58,152 bases of DNA from positions 64,771-122,922 of the forward strand of contig CAIYYT010000235.1 of NCBI GenBank assembly GCA_903930455.1. Direction: 5' to 3'. Positions 17,591 to 25,261 of the stretch are shown here, in pieces. Made by a program: the position numbers and the translations under genes. Numbering within the stretch: the stretch's first letter is position 1; every line of letters starts with the position of its first letter. The stretch comes from an uncultured bacterium (lineage in GTDB: Bacteria > Zixibacteria > MSB-5A5 > CAIYYT01). Below the pieces are notes generated by a model, which worked only from the letters and a program-made list of their open reading frames with translations, was not told where the DNA came from and ran no database searches.

Positions 17591-18589
17591 ATGCGTTGCA
17601 GTCAAGGCGAGAAGCTGGAAGTGATCAAAGTCGTGGAAGACTCGCAGATCGGAGTTAAGCGGACACTTCAGGAGTTGAATATCAATCGCAGCACGTTCTA
17701 TCTCTGGTATCAGCGTTATCGTGAATTGGGGTGCGATGGTTTGGCTTGTAAGTCATCATCTCGTCGACGGTTCTGGAACGCGATCCCACCCTGGGAGCGC
17801 GAGAAGGTCGTCGAGGTTGCTTTAGAGTATCCGGATAAGACGCCACGCGAACTGGCTTGGCTGATTACGGATCAGCGGGGATACTACATCTCCGAGTCGT
17901 CGGTCTATCGCATCCTCAAGGCCAACGACCTGATTGCCAGTCCAGCGTTTACGGTCTTGACCGCTCGGGATAAGTTTATCAATCCGACCCAGCGGGTTCA
18001 TGAGTTGTGGCAGACCGACTTTACGTATCTCAAAGTTATCCAATGGGGCTGGTACTTCCTATCGACAGTTCTGGATGACTACTCGCGTTACATCATCTCC
18101 TGGCGGCTTTGTTCAGGGATGGCGGCCAGCGATGTCAAAGAGACCATCGAAGCGGCGATTACCGTGTCGGGAGTCAAAGATGCCAAGGTCATCACACGAC
18201 CGCGTTTGTTATCGGACAATGGTCCCTGCTATGTTTCGGGAGAGCTCAAGAGCTACCTGTCTGATTATGGTATCGGTCATGTTCACAGCAAGCCGTATCA
18301 TCCGATGACGCAAGGCAAGATCGAGCGTTATCACCGCTCGATGAAGAACATCATCCTGCTGGAGCACTACTACTCGCCGGACGAACTGAAGGAGCGCATC
18401 GGCGCCTTTGTTGACTACTACAACAACGAGCGCTACCACGAATCGCTCAAGAATGTCACTCCGGCAGATGTTTACTTTGGAAGGGATCAACAAATCCTAG
18501 AGAGAAGAAAACAGATCAAAGAACGGACCCTAAAACAGAGGAGGAAACATTACCGAAAAATGATTGCCACCGCTCAAACCGTATGTTAA
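17591..18589 (+). CDS. IS3-family transposase OrfB (DDE integrase), 332 aa
   Basis: The catalytic DDE triad is visible: Asp in 'ELWQTDFTYLKV', Asp in 'RLLSDNGPCYVS' and Glu in 'TQGKIERYHRSMK', with the usual 35-residue spacing between the last two. An N-terminal helix-turn-helix ('GVKRTLQELNINRSTFYLWY') precedes the HTH_21 and rve domains. The full-length transposase is probably the OrfAB fusion made by frameshifting, though OrfB also has its own ATG. The 3' end runs into the right terminal repeat. The gene appears intact. Confidence 0.93.
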   Translation: MRCSQGEKLEVIKVVEDSQIGVKRTLQELNINRSTFYLWYQRYRELGCDGLACKSSSRRRFWNAIPPWEREKVVEVALEYPDKTPRELAWLITDQRGYYISESSVYRILKANDLIASPAFTVLTARDKFINPTQRVHELWQTDFTYLKVIQWGWYFLSTVLDDYSRYIISWRLCSGMAASDVKETIEAAITVSGVKDAKVITRPRLLSDNGPCYVSGELKSYLSDYGIGHVHSKPYHPMTQGKIERYHRSMKNIILLEHYYSPDELKERIGAFVDYYNNERYHESLKNVTPADVYFGRDQQILERRKQIKERTLKQRRKHYRKMIATAQTVC

Positions 18590-18629
18590 CTTTTGGCATC
18601 CCGAGTCCGAGTTGGTTTGACGACATACA

Positions 18630-18786
18630 GCATGTACCTGCAATAGAAAATGGCTAACCACGTTAATAAGGACAACCAGACTGAATTGGTCCAAAACAGG
18701 GAGTAACTAAGTTGAAGGACAAGTGCAGGCGCAAACACCAACCAAGCTGGAGTTCCCTGAACTAACTTGCTTTTGGCTAGCTGCAA
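18630..18786 (-). pseudogene. 5' half of the membrane-protein gene split by the IS
   Basis: The frame starts at TTG 18786 and reads a hydrophobic protein ('WLVFAPALVLQLSYSLFW', 'LLTWLAIFYCRYML') until it meets the IS right end at 18629. Its continuation is at 16896-17085. The TTG start has no strong ribosome binding site, so the true start is uncertain. Confidence 0.55.
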
Positions 18787-18950
18787 GAAATCACGCCTTT
18801 AATTTTGCTCGGCATCCGAACCGGTGTGCTCGCTCCTCCGGTTGTTTGGATCTTTGTCATTGTCATTTGCCATGTGCTACTCCAATTGCAGTGTTGTCAC
18901 ATCCAGGCCACTATACCATGGGGGAACTACCCATAGATCGTCTTACGCTC

Positions 18951-19130
18951 TCAAACTCGCCAATCTCCACAGGCAAGTCCAAATCTGCCTGTTGACATAG
19001 CTTTGACTCCGTCGCTGTTAGCTACTTTAACCTCAATCTTGGCCCCCCTCACAATCTCGTGCACCGCAGTTGCATTCGCGCCAGCGTAGGACAGAAGAAC
19101 GCCACCCTCGTTTATCAACGGTGCGAACAT
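18951..19130 (-). CDS. Small hypothetical protein, 59 aa
   Basis: The frame reads 'MFAPLINEGGVLLSYAGANA' followed by a beta-like 'AKIEVKVANSDGVKAMSTG' and ends at 18951. AGGTGGA lies 3-4 nt before the ATG. The sequence is protein-like but no family is recognised. In another frame just upstream, 'LAEYLEWLGEVEHV' also looks coding, so this may instead be the 3' part of a frameshifted gene. It lies 70 bp downstream of the FCP1-like gene on the same strand. Confidence 0.4.
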   Translation of the reverse strand: MFAPLINEGGVLLSYAGANATAVHEIVRGAKIEVKVANSDGVKAMSTGRFGLACGDWRV

Positions 19131-19200
19131 GCTCCACCTCGCCCAGCCACTCGAGATACTCGGCTAACAAATCTAACTCTCCGTTCTGTTCAGCGCCTTC

Positions 19201-19671
19201 CTACGGCTTCACGAAGACGCAATTGCCATAATTGCGATCCAGCTTCTCCAGCGAATCATCCACCATGATTATGCTCTCGCGCCGATATCCTCGTCTCGCA
19301 AGCTTCTTTACATCTTTGTAGGCCACAATTTGTTTGCCGTATCGATCATACTTGCGGCTGCAGCGCAATGATGTCCAGACGAAGGCTAGACGGGAATCAT
19401 CCCCAAACAGCTGATCTACGACGACCTGCGCATACTGATCTCCTGATGATGTCCAGACCCCAATCGTAAACCATTCCAAGCATGTCTGCAGAAACTGCTC
19501 CACACCCGGTCGCTCGTGAACCAGATAGTCACATGCTTTGAAGTCGGACATGCGAGACACGCCACCTACAGACGCATGGATCAGCGTTTCGTCGAGATCC
19601 AAAACAGGCAGCTTGTCAAAACGCGGCATAGAAATCAGATCATCGTCATGAAGCCCAGACTCTACTATCAC
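19201..19671 (-). CDS. FCP1/NLI-interacting-factor-like phosphatase, 156 aa
   Basis: The core 'LPVLDLDETLIHAS' is the DxDx(T/V) HAD motif of the FCP1/SCP family. It is followed by 'ERPGVEQFLQTCLEWF' and a Ser/Thr motif II in 'VWTSSGDQYA'. 'IIMVDDSLEKLDRNYGN' supplies the conserved acidic pair near the C-terminus. In eukaryotes these act on phosphoserines; bacterial substrates are unknown. The GTG start at 19671 lies 3 nt after the TGA of the upstream propeller gene, so the two are translationally coupled. ATG 19629 is an alternative start directly before the catalytic core. Confidence 0.8.
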   Translation of the reverse strand: MIVESGLHDDDLISMPRFDKLPVLDLDETLIHASVGGVSRMSDFKACDYLVHERPGVEQFLQTCLEWFTIGVWTSSGDQYAQVVVDQLFGDDSRLAFVWTSLRCSRKYDRYGKQIVAYKDVKKLARRGYRRESIIMVDDSLEKLDRNYGNCVFVKP

Positions 19672-19674
19672 AGC

Positions 19675-21462
19675 TCAAGGCAAATACTTAACACGATATA
19701 GATTGTTGTCCCTAACAGCCAAGAACTCAAGCGTTCCGTCATCATGAAAGGTCGGGCCACCTGTCATAATCCTGTCATACGCCGGTCCCGGCTCGCCATC
19801 TACAACCACTACCCACTCATCATCCATCCATATGGGAAGCCCTCTGGTAAACTCCAGTCCCAACAACTCATTTACTTTCAATGCAGCATATGCTACATGC
19901 TTACTGTCTGGGCTGAATATGGGTGTGCCCTCCGTGATCGCTTGATACTCCGGCCCTGGCTGGCCGTCCACCACTGCAATCGCATATACCCGGTGCCCCA
20001 TCATGACACCCCCTAATCCTCTGGTGACCACAGCCCAATACCATTCGTTCATAGCCCAATTCCGGCAGCTATCCCCCTTTTGTGCGACATATGCCACGCG
20101 CTTGCTGTTTGGACTGAATTTCAGTGAGTTCTTCACAATCCCCTCATACTCCGGTCCCAGCACGCTGTCTACCACCACTACGCACTTATTGGAAAATTCA
20201 GGTAATGGACGGTATTTGGCGACGCGCGTCCAAGCGGAATACGCCACAAGCTTACTGTCTGGACTAAATATGGGACCCGCCGTTATCACGTCATATATAT
20301 CGTCATACTCTGGCCCCGACTGGCCATCCACGACCACGATCCTCTTTCCATCAATCCGGGCGTCATATGCCATACGCTGACCATCCGGACTGAATATGGG
20401 GTTGCCTTCACCGATCCCGTCATACTCCGGCCCCTGTTGGCCGTCCACCACCACTCTCGCCATTCCGATGTCCACTACGGCATACGCTACTCGCATACCG
20501 TCAGAACTGAATATGAGTGAGCCCTCAGCAATCCAGTCATATTTGGGCCCCGGCTGGCCGTCCACTACCACCACCAGCTTTTCGCCAATCCAGCCCTCAT
20601 ACGCCACTCGCTTACCGTCTGGACTAAAGATGAGTGCATCGGTCCAGTCATACTCAGGCCCCACCTGGCCGTCCACCACCATTGTCATCTCCCCGCCCTT
20701 GTGAGCAGCATACGCCACTCGCTTACCGTCTGGACTGAATATTAGTGAGCCCTCAGCAATCCAGTCATACTTCGGCCCCGGCTGACCGTCCACTACTACC
20801 ACCATCTTTTCACCAATCCATGCCTCGTATGCCACGCGTTTACTGTCAGAACTGAATATAGGCGAGCCCTCGAAACTTGGTATCGCGATCCATCTATATC
20901 CCGGACTCGGCTGACCGTCCACCACAACCACCAGCTCTTCACCAATTCCAGCCTGATACGCCACGCGCTTACTATCAGGACTGAATATGGGTTTATCGAG
21001 TTTGTCATACTCCGGTCCCGACTGACCGTCCATCACCACCGTCCACTTCTCGCCATTCCGAGCGGCATATGCTACTCGCATACCGTCAGGACTGAATATG
21101 GGTGAGTCCTCAGCGACCCCGTCATACTCCGGACCTGGCAGGCCATCCACTACCACCATCCACTCATCGCCCTTCTGGGCAGCATACGCCACGCGCTTGC
21201 CGTCTGGACTGAATATGGGGACACCGACCCCATCATACTCTTGCCCCGGCTGGCCGTCAGTCTCCACATGAAATTTGTCCTGATGCCGGACGACAAATGC
21301 CACATGGCAGCCGTCAGTGCTAACCACCGTCTTCTCAACATCTGGCGGCATGGGGCCCAAACGCTCTTCCTGAAAGCGGAGTGGCGGTTGGTTGGATTGC
21401 GCAAATACTGTCATAGAGAAGACCACAAGGCCGAGTGCAATCAGTGCTGTCTTGAGTCTCAT
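19675..21462 (-). CDS. Secreted TolB/WD40-like beta-propeller protein, 595 aa
   Basis: A signal peptide ('ALIALGLVVFSMTVFA') is followed by about twelve repeats of roughly 43 residues of the form 'PIFSPDGKRVAYAAxxG' plus 'VVVVDGQPGPEYD'. The 'FSPDGKRVAY' core is that of PD40/TolB-type propellers, so the protein probably folds as one or two propellers in the periplasm or at the surface. An insertion near residue 470 breaks the repeat spacing. The gene is coupled to the FCP1-like phosphatase downstream. Its function is likely binding rather than catalysis. Confidence 0.82.
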   Translation of the reverse strand: MRLKTALIALGLVVFSMTVFAQSNQPPLRFQEERLGPMPPDVEKTVVSTDGCHVAFVVRHQDKFHVETDGQPGQEYDGVGVPIFSPDGKRVAYAAQKGDEWMVVVDGLPGPEYDGVAEDSPIFSPDGMRVAYAARNGEKWTVVMDGQSGPEYDKLDKPIFSPDSKRVAYQAGIGEELVVVVDGQPSPGYRWIAIPSFEGSPIFSSDSKRVAYEAWIGEKMVVVVDGQPGPKYDWIAEGSLIFSPDGKRVAYAAHKGGEMTMVVDGQVGPEYDWTDALIFSPDGKRVAYEGWIGEKLVVVVDGQPGPKYDWIAEGSLIFSSDGMRVAYAVVDIGMARVVVDGQQGPEYDGIGEGNPIFSPDGQRMAYDARIDGKRIVVVDGQSGPEYDDIYDVITAGPIFSPDSKLVAYSAWTRVAKYRPLPEFSNKCVVVVDSVLGPEYEGIVKNSLKFSPNSKRVAYVAQKGDSCRNWAMNEWYWAVVTRGLGGVMMGHRVYAIAVVDGQPGPEYQAITEGTPIFSPDSKHVAYAALKVNELLGLEFTRGLPIWMDDEWVVVVDGEPGPAYDRIMTGGPTFHDDGTLEFLAVRDNNLYRVKYLP

Positions 21463-21918
21463 CCAGAGACCTCACTTTCTTCAACTATCCACATGAACTT
21501 TGCTCGATACGGAACTACATCCCAAGCTTCTTACTCTCGGACGTCCGACAGAACTATAGGGCCTTTCTTCCAACCTACTCCCGCGCCCATGCCACAGACG
21601 CCATCATCGGCAGCCACGCCCAGCGCCAATTCGACGTCGTCCCCGCCAAGAGAACGACAGCCATGGTCGCTGAACCCACCCGACGCTGCGCGTTGGATAG
21701 GGCTACTGAACTGTCCATTCTTCCGATTTCGGGTCAGCTCACAGTCTTGCTGAAGCCCAACTCACCTATGAGAATCAGCAAAAGGCCAAGAATCGACAAG
21801 GCAGTCCGACTTGGTAAGAAAAACAGTGCGCCAATTGCCATCAGAAAGAGAAAACCAACGTATTTGCATTGCTACAATCCTTCGCTTTACCTGTTTCCTT
21901 GTCTACAAATTGCATTCC
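21463..21918. other. Intergenic region, 456 bp, with a possible small membrane-protein remnant
   Basis: Most of this gap shows nothing recognisable. On the minus strand about 21734-21870 reads 'GFLFLMAIGALFFLPSRTAL' and 'ILGLLLILIGELGF', a two-helix hydrophobic peptide. It has no good start codon, so it is either a very small membrane protein starting at an internal ATG or a gene remnant. Confidence 0.3.
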
Positions 21919-22188
21919 TCAATGTCCAAAACAGCTCTTTGCCAGTGAATAGATGATAACAAATCCCAGTCCATATAACGCCCACTTGAAGTACCCAGCA
22001 ATAGCTTTGTTAAGGGGGGAATTGGCGGCTCTGTGGAGTTCATCCTGTGTCTCAAGGTATTCTCTCGCAGTGTACTTGGGACGGCATTCATCGCAGAGCC
22101 ATCCGATTTGTTCAAGTATAGTAGGGTCGAGATAAGAGTACTCCCTCCCACAACGGGGGCATTTCGCCCAGAATGTTCTGTTGTCCAT
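21919..22188 (-). CDS. Zinc-ribbon membrane protein, 89 aa
   Basis: Two CxxC knuckles, 'AKCPRCGREY' and 'WLCDECRPKY', form an N-terminal zinc ribbon. A C-terminal hydrophobic helix ('FKWALYGLGFVIIYSLA') should anchor it in the membrane. It follows the zinc protein at 22191 after only 2 bp, so they belong to one operon. Function unknown. Confidence 0.65.
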   Translation of the reverse strand: MDNRTFWAKCPRCGREYSYLDPTILEQIGWLCDECRPKYTAREYLETQDELHRAANSPLNKAIAGYFKWALYGLGFVIIYSLAKSCFGH

Positions 22189-22190
22189 AA

Positions 22191-22406
22191 TCAGTCTCCG
22201 TTACACCTCGGACACACGACTTTGCTTGCCGCATTGAGCGAAGTGACCATCTTTGTGCCCTTAGGAAACACGCCGCAGTTGCTGCAGAACGTGATTCCAC
22301 AGGTGGGGCATGTTTTCACCTGAAATACCGACCCTCCACCAGTCAGCAATTTCCCCAGAAATCCTCGATCATCGCCTTGACCACAAATCTCACAGATTGT
22401 TCCCAT
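22191..22406 (-). CDS. Small Cys-rich zinc protein, 71 aa
   Basis: Four CxxC pairs are visible ('ICEICGQG', 'KTCPTCGI', 'FCSNCGVF', 'VCPRCNGD'), enough for two zinc sites of the double-zinc-ribbon type. The start at ATG 22406 is chosen because AAAGGAG lies 7 nt upstream; an earlier frame start at 22442 would contain that site. There is no membrane segment. It lies between two other zinc-ribbon genes in the same direction. Confidence 0.65.
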   Translation of the reverse strand: MGTICEICGQGDDRGFLGKLLTGGGSVFQVKTCPTCGITFCSNCGVFPKGTKMVTSLNAASKVVCPRCNGD

Positions 22407-22466
22407 CACGATTCTCCTTTCCATGTGTTCCATGGGATGCATATCTTCCGGCGCTGTCTGCTTGCG

Positions 22467-22790
22467 TCAGTAAGGTTCATTAACTGTGCTTTTTCCTTGG
22501 CACGTCAAGACGATCTTGAATGCCGACGGATACGGATATGCAGTCCTGCATTCCAGGCATACTGACTTCTTCGTGCCAGTAATCGCCTTGAACATTTGCA
22601 GACCTGGAACAAGTTTGTCTAGTAGCTCATGTTGTCCGACGACTTGGTGCCCATTGGGACACTGAAGCTTGGTGTCCAGGACAATCAGGCACTTCGGGCA
22701 ACGATAGTCCCCTCTCATGGTCTGGCCGAAACCATCAAACAGTGAAAATCCGGCTCCACTGTGATTGCAACTGGGACAAATCCAGTTCAT
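22467..22790 (-). CDS. Zinc-ribbon protein, 107 aa
   Basis: The real start is ATG 22790, preceded by AAGGGAG; the longer frame upstream is non-coding. Cys pairs 'WICPSCNHSG', 'YRCPKCLIV', 'LQCPNGHQVV' and 'SVCLECRTAY' indicate two zinc ribbons. It has no signal or membrane segment. It heads a run of three small zinc proteins on the minus strand, suggesting a shared, still unknown function. Confidence 0.65.
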   Translation of the reverse strand: MNWICPSCNHSGAGFSLFDGFGQTMRGDYRCPKCLIVLDTKLQCPNGHQVVGQHELLDKLVPGLQMFKAITGTKKSVCLECRTAYPYPSAFKIVLTCQGKSTVNEPY

Positions 22791-22884
22791 CGTAAACTCC
22801 CTTCGCAAGATCCTTCTTCTGATTGCCGCACTTGACCTCCAAGCTCTCTCATCATCAGCATTTCTGCCAGTGCAAGGCTGCCTG

Positions 22885-24024
22885 TCACTTCGATGCAGAC
22901 CAAGGATAGCTCCCCTGCCCTTTTTCGCTGAATGTGCCTCCCATTGTCCCGTCGGAATTGATAGTGCCGCTATAGTCATCGTAGAATCCATTCCAGCGGC
23001 GATCTGGAATCGTCCGCCTGAATTTGACTGAGTCACCATCAATCTTTCCGCTAATTCTCGAATAGAGACTGCCTGCGGGAACGTTAGTACCACCCTGAGG
23101 ATTGTGATCAATAACGCAGATTCCTTTGAAAGAGCTGTCACTTCTCACAATAATGCTATCCAAAAATCCGTGCCAACCGTTTGAAACGAAAGTGCTCCAT
23201 CTGCCGCTCAGCAGCCGCGCTGCGTTGAAGGCTTCAAAGTAGCCGGAATCCGTCGAATGCCTCACGTTACCGCTTATGATGCCCGTTAAGCAGTCTATCG
23301 TGCCAATCAAAGTGTCATTCCACGCTGATTCTTTGCAGTGCCGGCGAATCTCAATTTTGCTTCCTTGAATTGTGCCGTCCACCCAGCCGTTGGCCTTGGA
23401 TGAGACTCTGGGCCCACCAGCCTTAGCATTGCGGGAAAAACTGATACTACCGGAAAACCTTCCTCCCACTGACGAATCGATCCTAATGGTTCCGCGCCAA
23501 TCACCTTCTTTATTGACCAATGACAGATTCCAAATGCCAGAGACACAGTCCCCATCGCTCATCTCGTGCGGAGGAGGAGCAATCTCATTATGCTCTTTTG
23601 GCATAATTCTGTTGCTCAGAGTCGTCACAATATCACCGCGTATCCGAGAAGAAGTATCAATTGCAGGTGTCCAAGTCGTACATGCAACCGGATCGGCGGC
23701 AATGGATATGCCCTTGCCGTTGTAGGCCCAGACAACAAATTTGTAGCGTGTAGCTGGTTTCAGGTTTGAGATTCTGTGTGTCAACGGACTAGAAGGAATG
23801 GTCGCTACCGTATCGAATCCTCCTGTGTCGCGCTGTTGCCCTATCTTGAAGCCAGAAATGTTGTCCGTCGGGGATTCCCAAGTCAGTTCAGCGGCCGTAC
23901 TATCCACATATGCCACTCTCAAGTTAGTCGGACTTGAAGGAGGCTTCCCACAGGCCAAGAATAGACTTGCCAGCGAGAGAAGGGACAGACTTGTTCGCGT
24001 CAAGATCGTGGTGCATTTCATCAT
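22885..24024 (-). CDS. FN3-domain lipoprotein, 379 aa
   Basis: The N-terminus 'LLSLASLFLACGKPP' is a signal peptide with a lipobox Cys, so the protein is membrane-anchored and exported. Residues of about 33-120 form a fibronectin type III domain ('PTNLRVAYVDSTAAELTWES' to 'VVWAYNGKG'). Two similar beta-rich modules of about 110 residues follow, each with 'GRFSGSIS' or 'GIISGNVR' turns. The lipoprotein at 35503-36690 has the same plan, so the two are probably distant paralogues. No catalytic motif is visible. Confidence 0.75.
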   Translation of the reverse strand: MMKCTTILTRTSLSLLSLASLFLACGKPPSSPTNLRVAYVDSTAAELTWESPTDNISGFKIGQQRDTGGFDTVATIPSSPLTHRISNLKPATRYKFVVWAYNGKGISIAADPVACTTWTPAIDTSSRIRGDIVTTLSNRIMPKEHNEIAPPPHEMSDGDCVSGIWNLSLVNKEGDWRGTIRIDSSVGGRFSGSISFSRNAKAGGPRVSSKANGWVDGTIQGSKIEIRRHCKESAWNDTLIGTIDCLTGIISGNVRHSTDSGYFEAFNAARLLSGRWSTFVSNGWHGFLDSIIVRSDSSFKGICVIDHNPQGGTNVPAGSLYSRISGKIDGDSVKFRRTIPDRRWNGFYDDYSGTINSDGTMGGTFSEKGQGSYPWSASK

Positions 24025-24140
24025 TTTGTATTCCTCCCAAAGGTACTCGGTTCATCGTTCTGTTCGTGTCCACTATTTCGGGAGAAGGCCAATCCTATCG
24101 CCCGTTCCTTATCAAACATAGGTTCTGTATCACCACCCGG

Positions 24141-25034
24141 TCAGATTGTTGACTTGGGAAGGCGTTCTGACACCATTGTTCTCGTCTTGCAGGCCGGACA
24201 GGTGAACTGTCTTGTCTTCCTCTCCGTGTCGTCAAGTGATAGCTCAGCACTGCAGTTAGGACAGACCACTGACTCGGGAAGACGCTCTGGTCTAGCTACC
24301 ATTGCTGGACGGATCGCTACTGGCCCTTGAGCGAGACCGAAAGTCGCCCTCACTCGCTTGGATCGGTTTAAGTATCGATACCACAGCCCGATAATGGCCA
24401 GGTTCGGACCTAGTTCTGGCAAACTCAGCGCCATTACTGCGGATAGCACTTCCTCCGAAAATCCCGCAAGGAGTAGTAGGAGCATATTGACAATCGCCAC
24501 AACCCCCGCGAGGATTAGAAAGTTCTTTGCCGAGTCAACGGCATTGGGTCTCACCCTCCAGAGTCGGATGCCAACGTATATGCTGTAAACAATATTAACC
24601 GCGAGCACCAGAACATCACCGATTATCTCAATCGGCAGATAGGATGGATAGCGCTTCGATACGACCGTTGCTTCTGCGAAGCTGGCAGAGATGATCATCG
24701 CGTTGCCGATGGGGCCAAGGATTGTGAGATTTACGCAAAGAAAGAGCAGCCAGCCCCTGACCCCTTTGTATCGAACGTCAGGCGGGGAGGAAGCGGCAGA
24801 GGTAGTAGGGCTCTGCATTGCTCGCGTTTCCCGATTGAGGACTTGGCTAACATCATGCTTGTCAGTTGCCAAGTTATCGGCGAACCGTCGTTGTTCGTCT
24901 TCACTGGCATTTGCTGCGTTTTCGGGCACTTTCACGGCTGCTCCACAATTATGGCATTTTGCTTTATCACCCACTTTGAGGAATTGAACAACAATGTCCG
25001 TGCCGCAATTCGTACATGTGAACTTGAGTGCCAT
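24141..25034 (-). CDS. DUF2569-like membrane protein with zinc ribbons at both ends, 297 aa
   Basis: An N-terminal zinc ribbon ('FTCTNCGTDI', 'AKCHNCGAAV') is followed by a linker and a four-helix membrane region that starts 'GVRGWLLFLCVNLTILGPIG' and ends near 'LWYRYLNRSKRVRATFG', the DUF2569 pattern. A second zinc ribbon closes the protein ('VVCPNCSAEL', 'FTCPACKTRT'). The start at ATG 25034 has AAGGAG upstream. It is preceded by a sigma-54 promoter (25097-25112) and two activator sites, so it is a probable target of the NtrC-type regulator encoded just upstream. Confidence 0.78.
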   Translation of the reverse strand: MALKFTCTNCGTDIVVQFLKVGDKAKCHNCGAAVKVPENAANASEDEQRRFADNLATDKHDVSQVLNRETRAMQSPTTSAASSPPDVRYKGVRGWLLFLCVNLTILGPIGNAMIISASFAEATVVSKRYPSYLPIEIIGDVLVLAVNIVYSIYVGIRLWRVRPNAVDSAKNFLILAGVVAIVNMLLLLLAGFSEEVLSAVMALSLPELGPNLAIIGLWYRYLNRSKRVRATFGLAQGPVAIRPAMVARPERLPESVVCPNCSAELSLDDTERKTRQFTCPACKTRTMVSERLPKSTI

Positions 25035-25096
25035 CCGGCGTTCTCCTTGGTTTGAACCAGACTCGTGCATTCTTAGTTTCTTCAAGCTGCAACGAG

Positions 25097-25112
25097 AGCA
25101 ATTGGTGTGCCG
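25097..25112 (-). promoter_or_regulatory. Sigma-54 promoter (-24/-12) for the DUF2569 gene
   Basis: The minus strand reads CGGCACACCAATTGCT, matching TGGCAC-N5-TTGC with the strict GG-N10-GC spacing. It lies 63 nt upstream of ATG 25034. Two palindromic sites stand 87 and 120 bp further upstream. Confidence 0.75.
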
Positions 25113-25198
25113 ATTGAAACCGGGTTGCAGTAGAGATGCTGGAGGACGGAGTCTCATTGCTTCTTGGATGAATTGCCCGCCTAGTCAGATATAGGTTT

Positions 25199-25247
25199 GT
25201 TGCAATTTTGCAACGATGAGAGTCTTGATTTGTGGCGAACTTGCGAC
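25199..25247 (-). promoter_or_regulatory. Pair of activator-binding palindromes
   Basis: A perfect site GTTGCAATTTTGCAAC (25199-25214) and a weaker one GTGGCGAACTTGCGAC (25232-25247) are 33 bp apart, about three helical turns. The same pair geometry occurs before the second sigma-54 promoter at 29439. They are likely the enhancer sites of the NtrC-type regulator. Confidence 0.7.
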
Positions 25248-25261
25248 AAGTTTGCTCGGGA

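Larger units (their letters stand above)
17086..18629 (+). mobile_element. Complete IS3-family insertion sequence, about 1.54 kb
   Basis: The element has terminal TGT...ACA ends and long imperfect inverted repeats. About 58 nt from 17086 align with the reverse complement of the last 58 nt up to 18629. The best-conserved core is AGTTAA-N-ATACGGTTTG, located near 17125 on the left and near 18589 on the right. It encodes OrfA and OrfB, with a slippery site between them. I cannot find a clean target-site duplication. It interrupts a small membrane-protein gene transcribed on the opposite strand. Diverged ends of related copies occur at 10892-10962 and 57006-57154. Confidence 0.88.

Noticed and set aside
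20003-20704. Two plus-strand Ser/Thr/Tyr-rich frames
   Set aside because: Antisense shadows of the TolB-like propeller repeats.
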